Of a stretch of 64,000 nucleotides of DNA, positions 10,770-21,490 are shown piece by piece. The DNA is taken from assembly GCF_950295315.1 (NCBI RefSeq), contig NC_080164.1:114028890-114092889 (forward strand), given 5' to 3'. Origin of the DNA: Erinaceus europaeus (taxonomy: Eukaryota > Chordata > Mammalia > Eulipotyphla > Erinaceidae). The translations under genes and the position numbers were made by a program. Positions within the stretch are counted from its first letter, which is position 1. The number at the start of each line of letters is the position of its first letter. Below the pieces are notes generated by a model, which was not told the origin of the DNA, ran no database searches, and saw only the letters and a program-made list of their open reading frames with translations.

Positions 10770-11040
10770 TAGTGATCTGAGAAAACGTAGCATATACAAA
10801 AAAGAGAAGGCCAAATAATGAATGATCCTACTTATAGGAGGAACTTAATACATAGGGACAGGAAAGGAAGACACAAAGTGAATCATAAACTGGGCATGGT
10901 TATTGCATGGACGAAAAGGACTCTGGGGAAGGAGGGGGTGGAACCTTGGGGTCCTGGTTCACCTAGTGTGGTGGAATTAGGATTGGGCACATGTGAAGCC
11001 CCAGGGAAAACCCCAGTGAAAATAAATAATAATTGTTTTT
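10770..11040 (+). repeat. Old L1 3' UTR fragment
   Basis: The segment AATGATCCTACTTATAGG resembles the 'tgg atg atttcacttatagg' region at 44060. It is followed by a purine-rich, G-rich stretch and an AAATAAATAATAA end, a typical L1 3' UTR layout. It is strongly diverged. Confidence 0.4.
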
Positions 11041-11057
11041 TTTTCTTCAGATCACTT

Positions 11058-11245
11058 TATTGAAAAATAATGATTAACAAGACAGTTATCATATGAGGAA
11101 ACACTGACAAAACCATAGGATAAGAGGGGTACAACTCCACACAAATCCCACCACCAGAACTCCGTATCCTATCCCCTCTTCTGATAGCTTTCCTATTCCT
11201 TAACTCTCTGGGAATATGGACCCAGGTTACATTTTAATCCTAGAT
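11058..11245 (-). repeat. L1 type-1 3' end fragment
   Basis: In plus sense it contains GGAAACACTGACAAAACC, AGGGGTACAACTCCAC and TCTCTGGGAATATGGACCCA. This is the reverse complement of the 3' end of L1 copy A (18540-18690). It is truncated after about 190 bp. Confidence 0.85.
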
Positions 11246-11387
11246 AACTAAGAACATAAAGATGTTAGGATATTTACTACTTCATATCTTGTTTTCACTA
11301 TTTTGAATTTACCCAACTCATTTCACTTTTTGTTGTGTTAAATTGTCAATGTTGCTGAAAGTTCTTTCTAAAAAAAAAAAAGACACT

Positions 11388-11416
11388 TTTTTTTTATTTA
11401 TAAGAAGGAAACACTG
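11388..11416 (-). repeat. Tail of older L1 split by L1 A (left part)
   Basis: The T-rich tail and first bases of a minus-strand type-1 L1 3' end stop exactly where L1 A begins. The rest of the same element continues at 18716. The last 12 bases (11405-11416) are the left TSD of L1 A. Confidence 0.85.
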
Positions 11417-12612
11417 GGGAAGATGGCAGACTGAGAAGCTGCTAGTGGCTGAGGTCTGACCACATCTCCTGGAAACAGTAGGATTTTCTGCCTTTAGCAG
11501 GCCAGCCAATAAGAGGTCCTAGTGGTGACACCAAGGAGGTGACTATAACTTAATTTGGGTTAAGAATTAGAGTAGGGAAAAAAGGGGAAAAAATTTTTTT
11601 TCTTCCTTTTAAATTTCAAGCATACCTCCTTCCCGCCCCCCACCCCCCATAACCAGTCCCTGGGGACCAGCTCCTAGCAGGATCCCCTGCTAGGAGGTCC
11701 TTTTCTTTACCAAATTCCTGTCCCACCAGGGAGTATCATTAATTCTAAGTCTATACCCTTCTGAAACCTCTGGCCTTTTTTCTTTCTAAGCAGCCAACCC
11801 CCCCACCTCACCCCGCATAGCTAATTAAATAATTAAAAATAAATACATTAAAAAAAAATGCTTTCCTTTCACTGCCCTTTTATGATTGTACTTTTTCTTA
11901 TCTTTTTCTTTTTTCTCTCTCTCTTTCTTTTTTTTTATTTTTCTTTTTCTCATTTTTGGCATCCTTTCTTCCTTAATCCTACAGCTTCCAAAGTCACAGC
12001 CCCAAGCCCCCACACCACCAAACTGTGCTTTTTTGAATTCACTGATACACATTTGGGAATTTCCTTTCACTGCTCTTTAATTACAGCTCTTTTTCTTATC
12101 TTTTCCCTTTTCTCTCTCTTGTCTCTCTCTTATTATTAATTTTTTTAATCTTGTCATACACTTCTTCCTTCTTCTTTGCCTTTCTGAATTTGTGAATTAT
12201 TTTGGAGAAGAAATCTGACTCAGAGTGGACTCTCTATGTGTGTATCTCTGCTCTAGTTCCCTTTCACCTCTTGTTACCCCTAGAATATACAGTGGATAGT
12301 AGATTTGCATAACTGTCTATTCTTGCTATCCTTTCTTTCTTTTCTCTTTCTTCACTGGGATTTGGTTACTATTTTTTCACGGACTGGAGAAATTGCTTGG
12401 CTAACTGGTAGTGGTCAAACTACTTCAATACTTGCTTCAGTAGCTACTGTAATTCCTGAGGTTGGTGAGTGCAATTGTCATAAGGGTATCTTGTACAGTG
12501 TTACTTGTACTCAAGACACAACAACTGAGGAACAACAGAGCATAAAAAAAAAGAGAGAAACACATAAATTAAAAAAATGGGTAGATAAAAAACAAATAAA
12601 ACTGCTACTCCA
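11417..12612 (+). promoter_or_regulatory. L1 A 5' UTR / internal promoter region
   Basis: About 1.2 kb between the 5' terminus and the ORF1 start. It includes C-rich (11630-11690, 11800) and TC-rich stretches (11890-11960, 12090-12150). L1 5' UTRs carry an internal Pol II promoter; this is known of the family and not shown by any motif here. It has no visible similarity to the 5' UTRs of copies C, D and E, so at least two L1 lineages with different promoters are present. Confidence 0.7.
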
Positions 12613-13482
12613 ATGAATGAAGACAAGAGCCCAGAAGAAACTACAAATCAGCCAGAAGTAACCATAGATAAGAAAAGTATGCAAGCAATAACAAACTTAT
12701 TAATCACAGAAATGAAAACAACATTGGAGGAAAGGAATGGCAGTATTAGGGAAACAACAGTTGAGACCCCCAGGGAAAATAATGATTATCTTGAGGCAAT
12801 TAGAGAACTGAAAGCTGAAATAGCTGTAATGAAGAAAGAAGCTGAGGCAAGGGAAAGCAAACTAACAGAAGCAGAAAACAGAATTAGTCAGACAGAGGAT
12901 GAGTTAGAGAAAATGAAGAAAGAGGTGAAAGAGCTCAAAAAGAGATTGAGAGACACTGAAAACAACAACAGAGACATATGGGATGATCTCAAAAGAAGTA
13001 ACATTCACATAATTGGCCTGCCAGAGGAGGAAAGAGAGGAAGGGGAAGGAAACATTCTAGAGGAAATAATAGAAGAAAACTTCCTTGATTCCTCTTGAAT
13101 CAAGATTCAAGAGGCCCAGAGAGTACCAAACAGAATCAGCCCAGACCTGAAGACACCAAGACACATCACAGTCACAATGAGAAGGAGTAAGGATAAAGAA
13201 AGGATCCTAAAGGCTGCAAGAGAGAAACAAAAAGTCACATACAAGGGAAAACCCATAAGATTATCTGAAGACTTCTCCACTCAAACTCTAAAAGCCAGAA
13301 GGGAATGGCAAGATATCTATCGATCCCTGAATGAAAAAGGGTCTCAACCAAGGATAATATATCCTGCTAGACTTTCATTCAAACTAGATGGAGGGATCAA
13401 AACCTTCTTAGACAAACAACAGTTAAAGGAGGCAACTGTCACCAAGCCGGCCATGAAAGAGGTTCTAAAAGACCTCTTATAA
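12613..13482 (+). pseudogene. L1 A ORF1 (RNA-binding chaperone), one stop
   Basis: ORF1p coats L1 RNA as a trimer and acts as a nucleic-acid chaperone in the cytoplasmic L1 RNP. The frame opens at ATG 12613 (MNEDKSPEETTNQPE). Residues about 45-130 are a heptad-rich coiled coil (AIRELKAEIAVMKKEAEARE and onward), as in all mammalian ORF1p. The conserved central RRM and C-terminal domain follow, with NRISPDLKTPRHIT, ILKAAREKQKVTYKGKPIRL and RREWQDIY. One TGA at 13096-13098 interrupts the frame between the coiled coil and the RRM region; the same frame then stays open to 13482, giving 290 codons including the stop against the usual 300-350. There are no other breaks, so the lesion may be recent. 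Confidence 0.93.
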
Positions 13483-13539
13483 ACAAGAACATCACTATAA
13501 TACTTGCAATATATTAGAGCAAACAAAAATTTTTTTTGA

Positions 13540-16500
13540 ACAATAGCACTACAATACATTAAATCCATAATATCAATAAACGTCAATGGCTTAAACTCAC
13601 CCATCAAAAGGCACAGGGTGGGGGGATGGATCAGAAAACATAACCCAACCATATGCTGCTTGCAAGAATCCCATCTGTCACAACAAGATAAACACAGACT
13701 TAAAGTGAAAGGATGGAAAACTATCATACAGGCTAACGGACCACAAAAAAGGGCAGGAACAGCCATTCTCATCTCAGACATGATAGATTTTAAATTAAAT
13801 AAAGTAATAAAAGATAGGCAAGGACATTACATAATGATTAGAGGATCAATCAGCCAAGAAGACTTAACAATTATTAACACTTATGCACCCAATGAGGGAA
13901 CATCTAAATACATTAAGCACCTACTGAAAGAATTTCAAAAATACATAAATAGTAATACAATAATAGTGGGAGACTTCAATACCCCACTCTCACACTTAGA
14001 CAGATCAACAAAGCAGAGAACCAATAAAGATACAAGAGAATTGAATGAAGAGATTGACAGACTAGACCTCCTTTCAGACTCCTCCACCCCAAAAAACCTG
14101 GAATACACCTTCTTTTCAAATCCACATAACACATACTCAAGGATAGACCACATGTTAGGCCACAAAGACAGCATCAATAAATTCAAGAGCATTGAAATCA
14201 TCCCAAGTATCTTCTCAGACCACAGTGGAATAAAACTAACATTTAACAACAAACAGAAAATTATTAAAAGTCACAGAATTTGGAAAATAAACAACATACT
14301 CCTTAAGAACCACTGGTTCAGAGACTGACTCAAGCAGGAAATTCAAATGTTCCTGGAAACAAATGAAAATGAAGACACAACCTATCAAAATATTTGGGAC
14401 ACAGCTAAAGCAGTACTGAGAGGGAAACTTATAGCCATACAATCACATATTAAACACCAAGAAGAAGCTCAAATGAACGACCTTACTGCACACCTCAAGG
14501 ACTTAGAGGAAGAGGAACAAAGGAACCCTAAAGCAACCAGAAGGACAGAAATCACTAAAGTTCGAGCAGAAATAAACCACGTCGAAAATAAAAGAACCAT
14601 ACAAAAGATCAATGAAGCCAAATGTTGGTTCTTTGAAAGATTAAACAAAATTGACAAACCCCTAGCCAGACTCACCAAACAAAAAAGAGAGAAGACTCAA
14701 ATTACTAGAATTGTAAACGATGGAGGAGATATCACAACTGACACCACAGAAAACCAGAGAATCCTGCGAAACTTCTATAAAGAACTACATTCCACCAATC
14801 TAGAGAATCTGGAAGAAATGGAACAATTCCTAGAAACATATGCCCTTCCAAAACTGAACCAAGAAGAACTACAAAATCTAAATGCACCAATCACAGACAA
14901 TGAAATTGAAACCGTTATTAAGAATCTCCCCAACAAGAAAAGTCCTGGACCAGATGGCTTCACAAGTGCATTCTACAAAACTTTCAGGAAACAGTTAATA
15001 CCCATACTTCTTAAGCTATTCCATATGATTGAAGATACAGGAATACTCCCTTCCACCTTTTATGAAGCCAACATCACCCTGATACCAAAAGCTGATAGGG
15101 ACACAACAAAAAAGGAAAACTACAGACCAATATCTCTGATGAACATAGATGCCAAAATATTAAACAAGATCTTGGCCATCCAGATACAGGAACACATCAA
15201 AAAGATTGTTCATCACGACCAAGTGGGATTCATCCCAAAAATGCAAGGCTGGTTCAACATCCATAAGTCAATCAATGCCATTCACCACATCAATAAAAGC
15301 AAAGCCAAAAACCACATGATTATCTCAATAGATGCAGAGAAAGTCTTTGACAAAATCCAACACCCATTCATGCTCAAAACTCTACAAAAAATGGGAATAG
15401 ATGGGAAATTCCTCAAGATAGTGGAGTCTATATATAGCAAACCTACAGCCAACATCATACTCAATGGACAGAAGCTGAAAGCATTCCCCCTCAGATCGGG
15501 GACTAGACAGGGCTGTCCACTGTCACCGTTACTCTTCAACATAGTATTGGAAGTTCTTGCCATAGCAATGAGGCAAGAGAAAGAAATCAAAGGAATACAG
15601 ATTGGAAGGGAAGAAGTCAAGCTCTCACTATTTGCAGAAGATATGATAGTATACATAGAAAAACCTAAAGAATCCAGCAGAAAACTACTGGAAGTTATTA
15701 GGCAATATAGCAAGCTATCAGGATACAAAACCAATGTACAAAAATCAGTGGCATTTCTTTATGCAAACACTAAATCTGAAGAAGAAGACATCCAGAAATC
15801 ACTCCCATTTACTGTTTCAGCAAAATCAGTCAAATATCTACGAATAAAGTTGACCAAAGAAGTGAAAGACTTATATAATGAAAACTATGAAAACTCAAGG
15901 AAATAGGAACGGATACCAATAAATGGAAAGATATCCCATGCTCATGGATTGGAGGAATAAATACCATCAAAATGAATATTCTCCCCAGAGCCATATACAT
16001 ATTTAATGCAATACTCGTCAAAATTCCACTAAGCTTCTTTAAGAGAATAGAACAAACACTACAATCATTTATCTGGAACCTGAAAATACCTAGAATTGCC
16101 AAAACCATCTTGAGGAAAAGAAACAGAAATGGAGGCATCACACTCCCAGACCTTAAACTATATTATAAAGCCATCATCATCAAAACACCATGGTACTGGA
16201 ACAAAAATAGGCACACAGACCAGTGGAACAGAATTGAAAGCCCAGAAATAAATCCCCACACCTATGGACATCTAATCTTTGATAAGGGGGCCCAAAGGAT
16301 TAAATGGAAAAAGGAGGCTCTCTTCAATAAATGGTGCTGGGAAAACTGGGTTGTAACATGCAGAAGAATGAAATTGAACCACTTTATCTCACCAGAAACA
16401 AAAATCAACTCCAAATGGATCAAAGACCTAGATGTCAGACCAGTAACAATCAAATACTTAGAGGAAAATATTGGTAAAACACTTTCCCACCTACACCTCA

Positions 16501-17350
16501 AGGACATCTTTGATGAATCCAACCCAATTGCAAGGAAGACTAAAGCTGAAACAAACCAATGGGACTACATCAAATTGAAAAGCTTCTGCACATCCAAAGA
16601 AACTATTAAACAAACAAAGAGACCCCTCACAGAATGGGAGAAGATCTTCACATGCCAGACATCAGACAAGAAACTAATCACCAAAATATATAAAGAGCTC
16701 AGCAAACCAAAAAAGCTAGTGACCCCATCCAAAAATGGGCAGAGGATATGAACAAAACATTCACTACAGAGGAAATCCAAAAGGCTAACAAACATATGAA
16801 AAACTGCTCTAGGTCACTGATTGTCAGAGAAATGCAAATTAAGACAACACTAAGATACCACCTCACTCCTGTAAGAATGGCATATATCATAAAGGACAGC
16901 ATCAACAAATGCTGGAGAGGCTGTGGGGACAGAGGAATCCTTTTACATTGCTGTTTGGAATGTAAATTGGTACAGCCTCTGTGGAGAGCAGTCTGGAAAA
17001 CTCTTAGAAGGCTAGACATGGACCTTCCATATGATCCATTAATTCCTCTCCTGGGGTTATACCCCAAGGACTCCATAACACCCAACCAAAAAGAGGTGTG
17101 TACTCCTATGTTCATTGCAGCACAATTTATAATAGCTAAAACCTGGAAGCAATCCAGGTGCCCAACAACAGATGAATGGCTGATAAAGCTGTGGTATATA
17201 TACACAATGGAATACTATGCAGCTATCAAGAACATTGAACCCACTTTCTCTGACCCATCTTGGACAGAGATAGAAGGAATTATGTTAAGTGAGCTAAGTC
17301 AGAAAGATAAAGATGAGTATGGGATGATCCCACTCATCAACAGAAGTTGA
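13540..17350 (+). pseudogene. L1 A ORF2 (endonuclease / reverse transcriptase)
   Basis: ORF2p nicks DNA and copies L1 RNA at the nick. The N-terminal APE-type endonuclease runs from about 13560 to 14325, with INVNGLN, QESHL, the catalytic GDFNTPLS and SDHSGIK motifs. No ATG is left at the expected start. TGA at 14326-14328 separates it from the RT frame (14347-15906), which contains [53 protein letters not shown] and [14 protein letters not shown]. The metal-binding FADD box is FAED at 15631-15642, losing a catalytic Asp. A frameshift near 15890 moves the frame to 15972-16751 and another near 16720 to 16748-17350, which carries the C-terminal Cys-rich region ([15 protein letters not shown]). 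The breaks and the FAED change make the copy inactive. Confidence 0.95.
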
Positions 17351-18703
17351 GGAAGAAGATCTGAAAGGGGAACTAAAAGCAGGACCTGATCAAATTGTAA
17401 GTAGGGCACCAAAGTAAAAACCCTGTGGTGAGGGGTAGTCATGCAGCTTCCTAGGCCAGTGGGGGGTGGGAGTGGGTGGGAGGGATGGGTCACAGTCTTT
17501 TGGTGGTGGGAATGGTTTTTATGTACACTTCTAGCAACATGTAGACATATAAATCAGTAGTTAATTAATATGAGGGGGGAAAATCAATTTTACGTCTCAA
17601 AGTTTTTCAAAACACAAACTGAATCTTTTTAATATATAGGCTGTGTATTTGATATGCGGACTCTCTCAAAAGCCTAGACCAAATACATTAGAAGCATCTA
17701 ATAGCACAGCTATATACAAGATACTGGATACTGTACTGCAAGCCATAACAAAAGGACTTTTCAAAGTTAACCTAATTACCAAATAATGTGATGATAACAT
17801 TAACTATCGATTGTCTTTTGGAACCCCAAGACAGCAGGAACCTCACATGTCCACTACAGAGCCCCTACTTCCCCCAGTCCTGGAACCCTTGGATAGGGCC
17901 CACTTTCCCATATGCCTTTCCCAATCCATTCCAAATAATATTGCATCCGCCGATCACAACCTAACCAACGCAACGATTGCCACCTCAACATGCTTCACTT
18001 CAGACTGTGTCCAGAGACTTCAAGTGTGGAATGACAACCATTCAGCTTCATTACTCGACTGAGACCTTTCCTTTTATAGTACACTCTAATTTCTTCTCAG
18101 GTGGTTCACTTTCTAACAAAGTCCCAAAACCTAGATATACACCACTTTCTGTGAAAGAGAGCTTATAGTTCACACGTATCCATAAACTACTGCAAAATAT
18201 ATACCTGAAAGCAGAAGTACACTAGAGTTTGCAGTGAGTACCTCCCTAACACTTCCTCTCCACTATTCCAAGCTTTGGATCCATGATTGCTCAACAGTTT
18301 GTTTGGCTTCGTATGTTAACTCTCTTTTCAATCACCAGGTTCCAGATGCCATCAGGATGCTGGCCAGGCTTTCCTGGATTGAAGATCCCACCAATGTGTC
18401 CTGGAGCTCCGCTTCCCCAGAGACACACCCTCCTATGGAAAGAGAGAGGCAGACTGGGAGTATGGACCAACCAGTCAATGCCCATGTTCAGCGGGGAAGC
18501 AATTACAGAAGCCAGACCTTCTACCTTCTACAACCCTCAATGACCCTGGGTCCATGCTCCCAGAGGGATAGAGAATGGGAAAGCTATCAGGGGAGGGCGT
18601 GGGATATGGAGATTGGGTGGTGGGAATTGTGTGGAGTTGTACCCCTCCTACCCTATGGTTTTGTTAATTAATCCTTTCTTTAATAAAAAAAAAAATTTAA
18701 AAA
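17351..18703 (+). other. L1 A 3' UTR with poly(A) signal
   Basis: A 1.35-kb non-coding tail. It starts with the G-rich tract usual after ORF2 (17420-17520, GGGGGGTGGGAGTGGGTGGG). The last 450 bp (18240-18690) are the block that recurs throughout the window as type-1 L1 ends. It finishes TTCTTTAATAAAAAAAAA, giving an AATAAA signal directly in the A-tail. ORFs at 17811, 18234 and 18283 are chance. Confidence 0.85.
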
Positions 18704-18715
18704 AAGGAAACACTG

Positions 18716-18930
18716 ACAAAACCACAGGATAAGAGGGGTACAACTCCATACAATTACCACCACTAGAACCCCTCCCTTGATAGCTTTACTATTGTTTAAC
18801 CCTCTGGGAGTATGTACGGACCCATGGTCATTGTGGGATGCAGAAGGTGGAAGGTCTGGCTTCTGTAATTGCTTTCCTGCTGAACAAGGGTGTTGATAGG
18901 TCAATCCATTCTTCCAGAAAAAGAGGCAAA
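18716..18930 (-). repeat. Tail of older L1 split by L1 A (right part)
   Basis: It continues from 11416: ACAAAACCACAGGATAAGAGG, AGGGGTACAACTCC, then GATGCAGAAGGTGGAAGGTC in plus sense. It was one element with 11388-11416 before L1 A inserted. Confidence 0.9.
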
Positions 18931-18935
18931 TTAAT

Positions 18936-19050
18936 GGGCCAGGGAGATGGCATATCAGTATTGTGTAACAGGCTATCATGCCTGAGGCTCAGAGGTCCTG
19001 GGTTCAGTCCTCAACACCACCAAAGCCAGAGCTAAACAGTTAAAAAAAAT
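18936..19050 (+). repeat. Short-type SINE
   Basis: GGGCCAGGGAGATGGCAT head, GGTCCTGGGTTCAGTCC B-box region, CAAAGCCAGAGCTAAACAG and an A-tail. Confidence 0.8.
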
Positions 19051-20200
19051 GATGATCCATATAAAATCTTTGAAAATTCTGATTTCATATCACTCTCAAT
19101 ATTAATATCATCCAATTATAGTAGTTAGTCTGAATGATGCAAAGCTAGATTCCTCTCTTGATTTTTGTCATTATGTCAAAAATAATTCTCTTCTGAGGAC
19201 TGCAGCATTGTTTAAGTGGAATATTTACTTGATAATAAAAATATAAAAGTACAATTGACCCTAAATAACACAGGTAAAACTCACAGTTACATTTATACAC
19301 ATTTTTTTATGTAAAAATATTTTGCACTGTCAGATTCAAACAACCATATTTGTTAGTTGACTGCATCCTTGGATAAGGAAGACTAGAATTATGGTGCCAA
19401 CTGTAAGAGTTTATTGAAGAGAGGCAGAATTCAAATCTAAGAGTCTGAAGCTATCTAAAGTGCATTCTACCACTCAGAAGGTAGAAGCAAGGAGTGTGTT
19501 ATTTGAAAGAGCTTCACTGATCCTAAGAACATATAGATATAGATATATAGATATAGATATAGATTGATAGATATATATTGATATAGGTAAGATCTCTAAC
19601 CTTTACATTATTTGAGCAATTGTATCTATCTAACGGAATTTTGGACTTAATGTAGGGATTTGGTAAAGATTGATTAAACAATAGGTTAAATCTACAAGGT
19701 GATTAAGCTATTCCCCTGAGGGAAGGAAGCAGTTTGGGAAGATGTATTATGTCTTTCAGACTCTTACGGTGCCATTTAATCCAGATGTTCAAACATGAAG
19801 CAATCTAAAGTGCTTTCACCACTCAGAAGGAAATTCTAGATGATATAGGTAATCAGCATTAATGACATAGCTGCATAAAAAGTGACCTAGATGGAAGTAG
19901 AGATGCCAAAGGGTCAGAACTAGGCATGTACAAGCAGGGAGAAAGTCCCATCACTGGGCTGAGATGCAATTTGAAGGGGTGATGGCTCTATAAATAATGA
20001 AGCCCTAGAATCATTAGCTAGATGGGCCTCACCTCACCAACTAAAGGGTATATTTAGCAGTTGGGAAGAGTGGTTATTTACTTGTTTACAAGGTGATTCA
20101 TTGATTTTTGTCATCAACATTCTTGCTTGAACCTGATGAATCTCACACTGCAGTATTTTAAAGATGTCATTTTAACTCAGACTATTAGGATTTTAAATTT
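19051..20200. other. Unique sequence
   Basis: No gene is seen. The only simple repeat is the AGATAT array at 19530-19582. The words AAGTGC.TTC.ACCACTCAGAAGG occur at 19457 and 19809; this short similarity is probably an old local duplication. Confidence 0.5.
19530..19582. repeat. (AGATAT)n-like microsatellite
   Basis: Irregular copies of ATAGATATAG and ATAGAT. Confidence 0.85.
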
Positions 20201-20204
20201 TCTT

Positions 20205-20380
20205 TACTTGATAGAGACAAAAAGAAATTGAGAAGGAATGGGGAGATAGAAAACACTTGCAGCATTGCTTCACCACTCATGAAACTTTCCCCCTGCAGGT
20301 GGAGGCCAGGGGCTTGAACCCAAGTCCTTGTTCATTATAACATGTGTTCTCTTACTTGGTGCACCACCACCTGACTCTTT
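20205..20380 (-). repeat. tRNA-derived SINE, older subfamily
   Basis: TACTTGATAGAGACAAAAAG, GCAGCATTGCTTCACC, CCCCCTGCAGGTGG and GCTTGAACC blocks are all in plus sense of a minus copy. The head ends at ACCACCTGACTC. Confidence 0.85.
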
Positions 20381-20534
20381 GGACTCTTGGTTTTATCATT
20401 ATACTTTGATATCTTCTTTGGTCTCTGCAGAATTTTGTACTGTAGAGAATGTGATAATAGAGTGTGGGCAGCAAATTTAGTTGCTGGGTAGTTGTATGAC
20501 TGATTCCTATTTGGATGCACAGTTCTTTCAGCCT

Positions 20535-21035
20535 ACCAGGTATTAGCAATTACATTGGAATTATCAGGTCAAGATGGTAGGTTCCCACTTCCAGTCAAAT
20601 CTAGTGGGTGTAGGTATATGAAGCCTGCATGGACCAGGCCAATTCCTACACTGGTGGAGTTGAATTTAGGGTCCTCTGTTGTGCAGAATCATTTGTTGGG
20701 TGGCAGTACACTGTTCATAATGGTGCTGGTAGTTTCTGGTGCCAGTAAATGGAGTAGCTTATGAAAGGCATGTGGAGTTCTGTGGGCAGTGAGGATGCAG
20801 GATATAAGAAGAGAAGAAGTGAGAGGGAGACAGGAATAATCAAAGTGTGTGTGCTGGAAGGTGAGAGAGGGCATCTGGTAGTCAGTATACAAAGATGAAG
20901 AGATGAAGAGAGACTTGGGTGGGTGGTGGGAGTGGTGTGCAGAAACTTATCATAGAGAGATAAGAAACTGTACCCACATGTCAATAACTGTCTATAAACT
21001 ACTATTTCACCAATAAAAAATAAATAAAAAACAAA
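20535..21035 (+). repeat. Old L1 3' UTR and terminus
   Basis: A long G/A-rich non-coding stretch leads to GACTTGGGTGGGTGGTGGGAGTGG, CTGTACCCACATGTCAA and AATAAAAAATAAATAAA. The same end is at 44220-44540, there interrupted by a SINE. The ORFs on both strands are incidental. Confidence 0.65.
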
Positions 21036-21212
21036 AACAAAGAATCAGAGTACCTTTCAGGGTAGCTTGACTTGAGAAGGACCAACCAAAAGATATTTTA
21101 GGAAAGGTATCTACTATTGTATTTCATTTGTGTTTCTACCTATGTATTTCTAAATATCCATTTTTAGAGAGACGATAGGTATTTTGTGAATTCATAGAAA
21201 AACAGTGTGTTT

Positions 21213-21490
21213 GGGGAGATGGGCAGTAGTGCAGCGGGTTAAGCGTACCTGGCGCAAAGTGCAAGGACTGGCGTAAGGATCACAGTTGGAGCCCCCAGCT
21301 CCCCACCTGCAGGAGAGTCACTTCACAAGTGGTGAAGGAAGTCTGCAGGTGTCTATCTTTCTCTCCCCCTCTATGCCTTCCCCTCCTTCCCCATTTCTCT
21401 CTGTCCTATCTAACAATGATGACAATAATAATAACTACAACAACAATAAAAACAAGGGCAACAAAAGGGAGAATAAATAAATAAAATTTA
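21213..21490 (+). repeat. tRNA-derived SINE (full length)
   Basis: Head GGGGAGATGGGCAGTAGTGC with AGCGGGTTAAGCG (A box), then CACCTGCAGGAGAGTCACTT, TCTATCTTTCTCTCC, TCTGTCCTATC and the AATAAATAAATAAA tail. Flanks GAAAAACAGTGTGTT and GAAAAGCAGTTTGTT look like a slightly diverged TSD. Confidence 0.93.

Larger units (their letters stand above)
11417..18703 (+). mobile_element. L1 copy A: near full-length LINE-1, disabled
   Basis: A 7.29-kb L1 with all parts present: a 5' end starting GGGAAGATGGCAGACTGAG (the usual start of mammalian L1 5' UTRs), ORF1, a 60-bp spacer plus ORF2, a G-rich 3' UTR and a poly(A). It lies between perfect 12-bp direct repeats AAGGAAACACTG (11405-11416 and 18704-18715). 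It landed inside an older minus-strand L1 tail. ORF1 has one in-frame stop; ORF2 has one stop and two frameshifts, and its RT box is FAED, so it cannot move on its own. The few lesions suggest it is the best preserved L1 in the window. Confidence 0.95.

Noticed and set aside
11858..12139. Phe/Leu-rich ORF at 11858-12139 as a membrane protein
   Set aside because: It is the translation of TC-rich sequence in the L1 A 5' UTR.
13344..13781. Minus-strand ORFs opposite L1 ORFs (13344-13781, 15282-15734, 16699-17205)
   Set aside because: They are shadows of the ORF1/ORF2 coding bias, not antisense genes.
18234..18671. 145-codon ORF in the L1 A 3' end, and the 103-codon ORF at 58001-58312
   Set aside because: Both are the same L1 3' UTR sequence; other copies at 40768 and 41921 have no such frame.
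21213..21300. tRNA genes at the SINE heads
   Set aside because: A/B boxes are present, but no cloverleaf with a plausible anticodon arm can be drawn and all copies continue into a SINE body.
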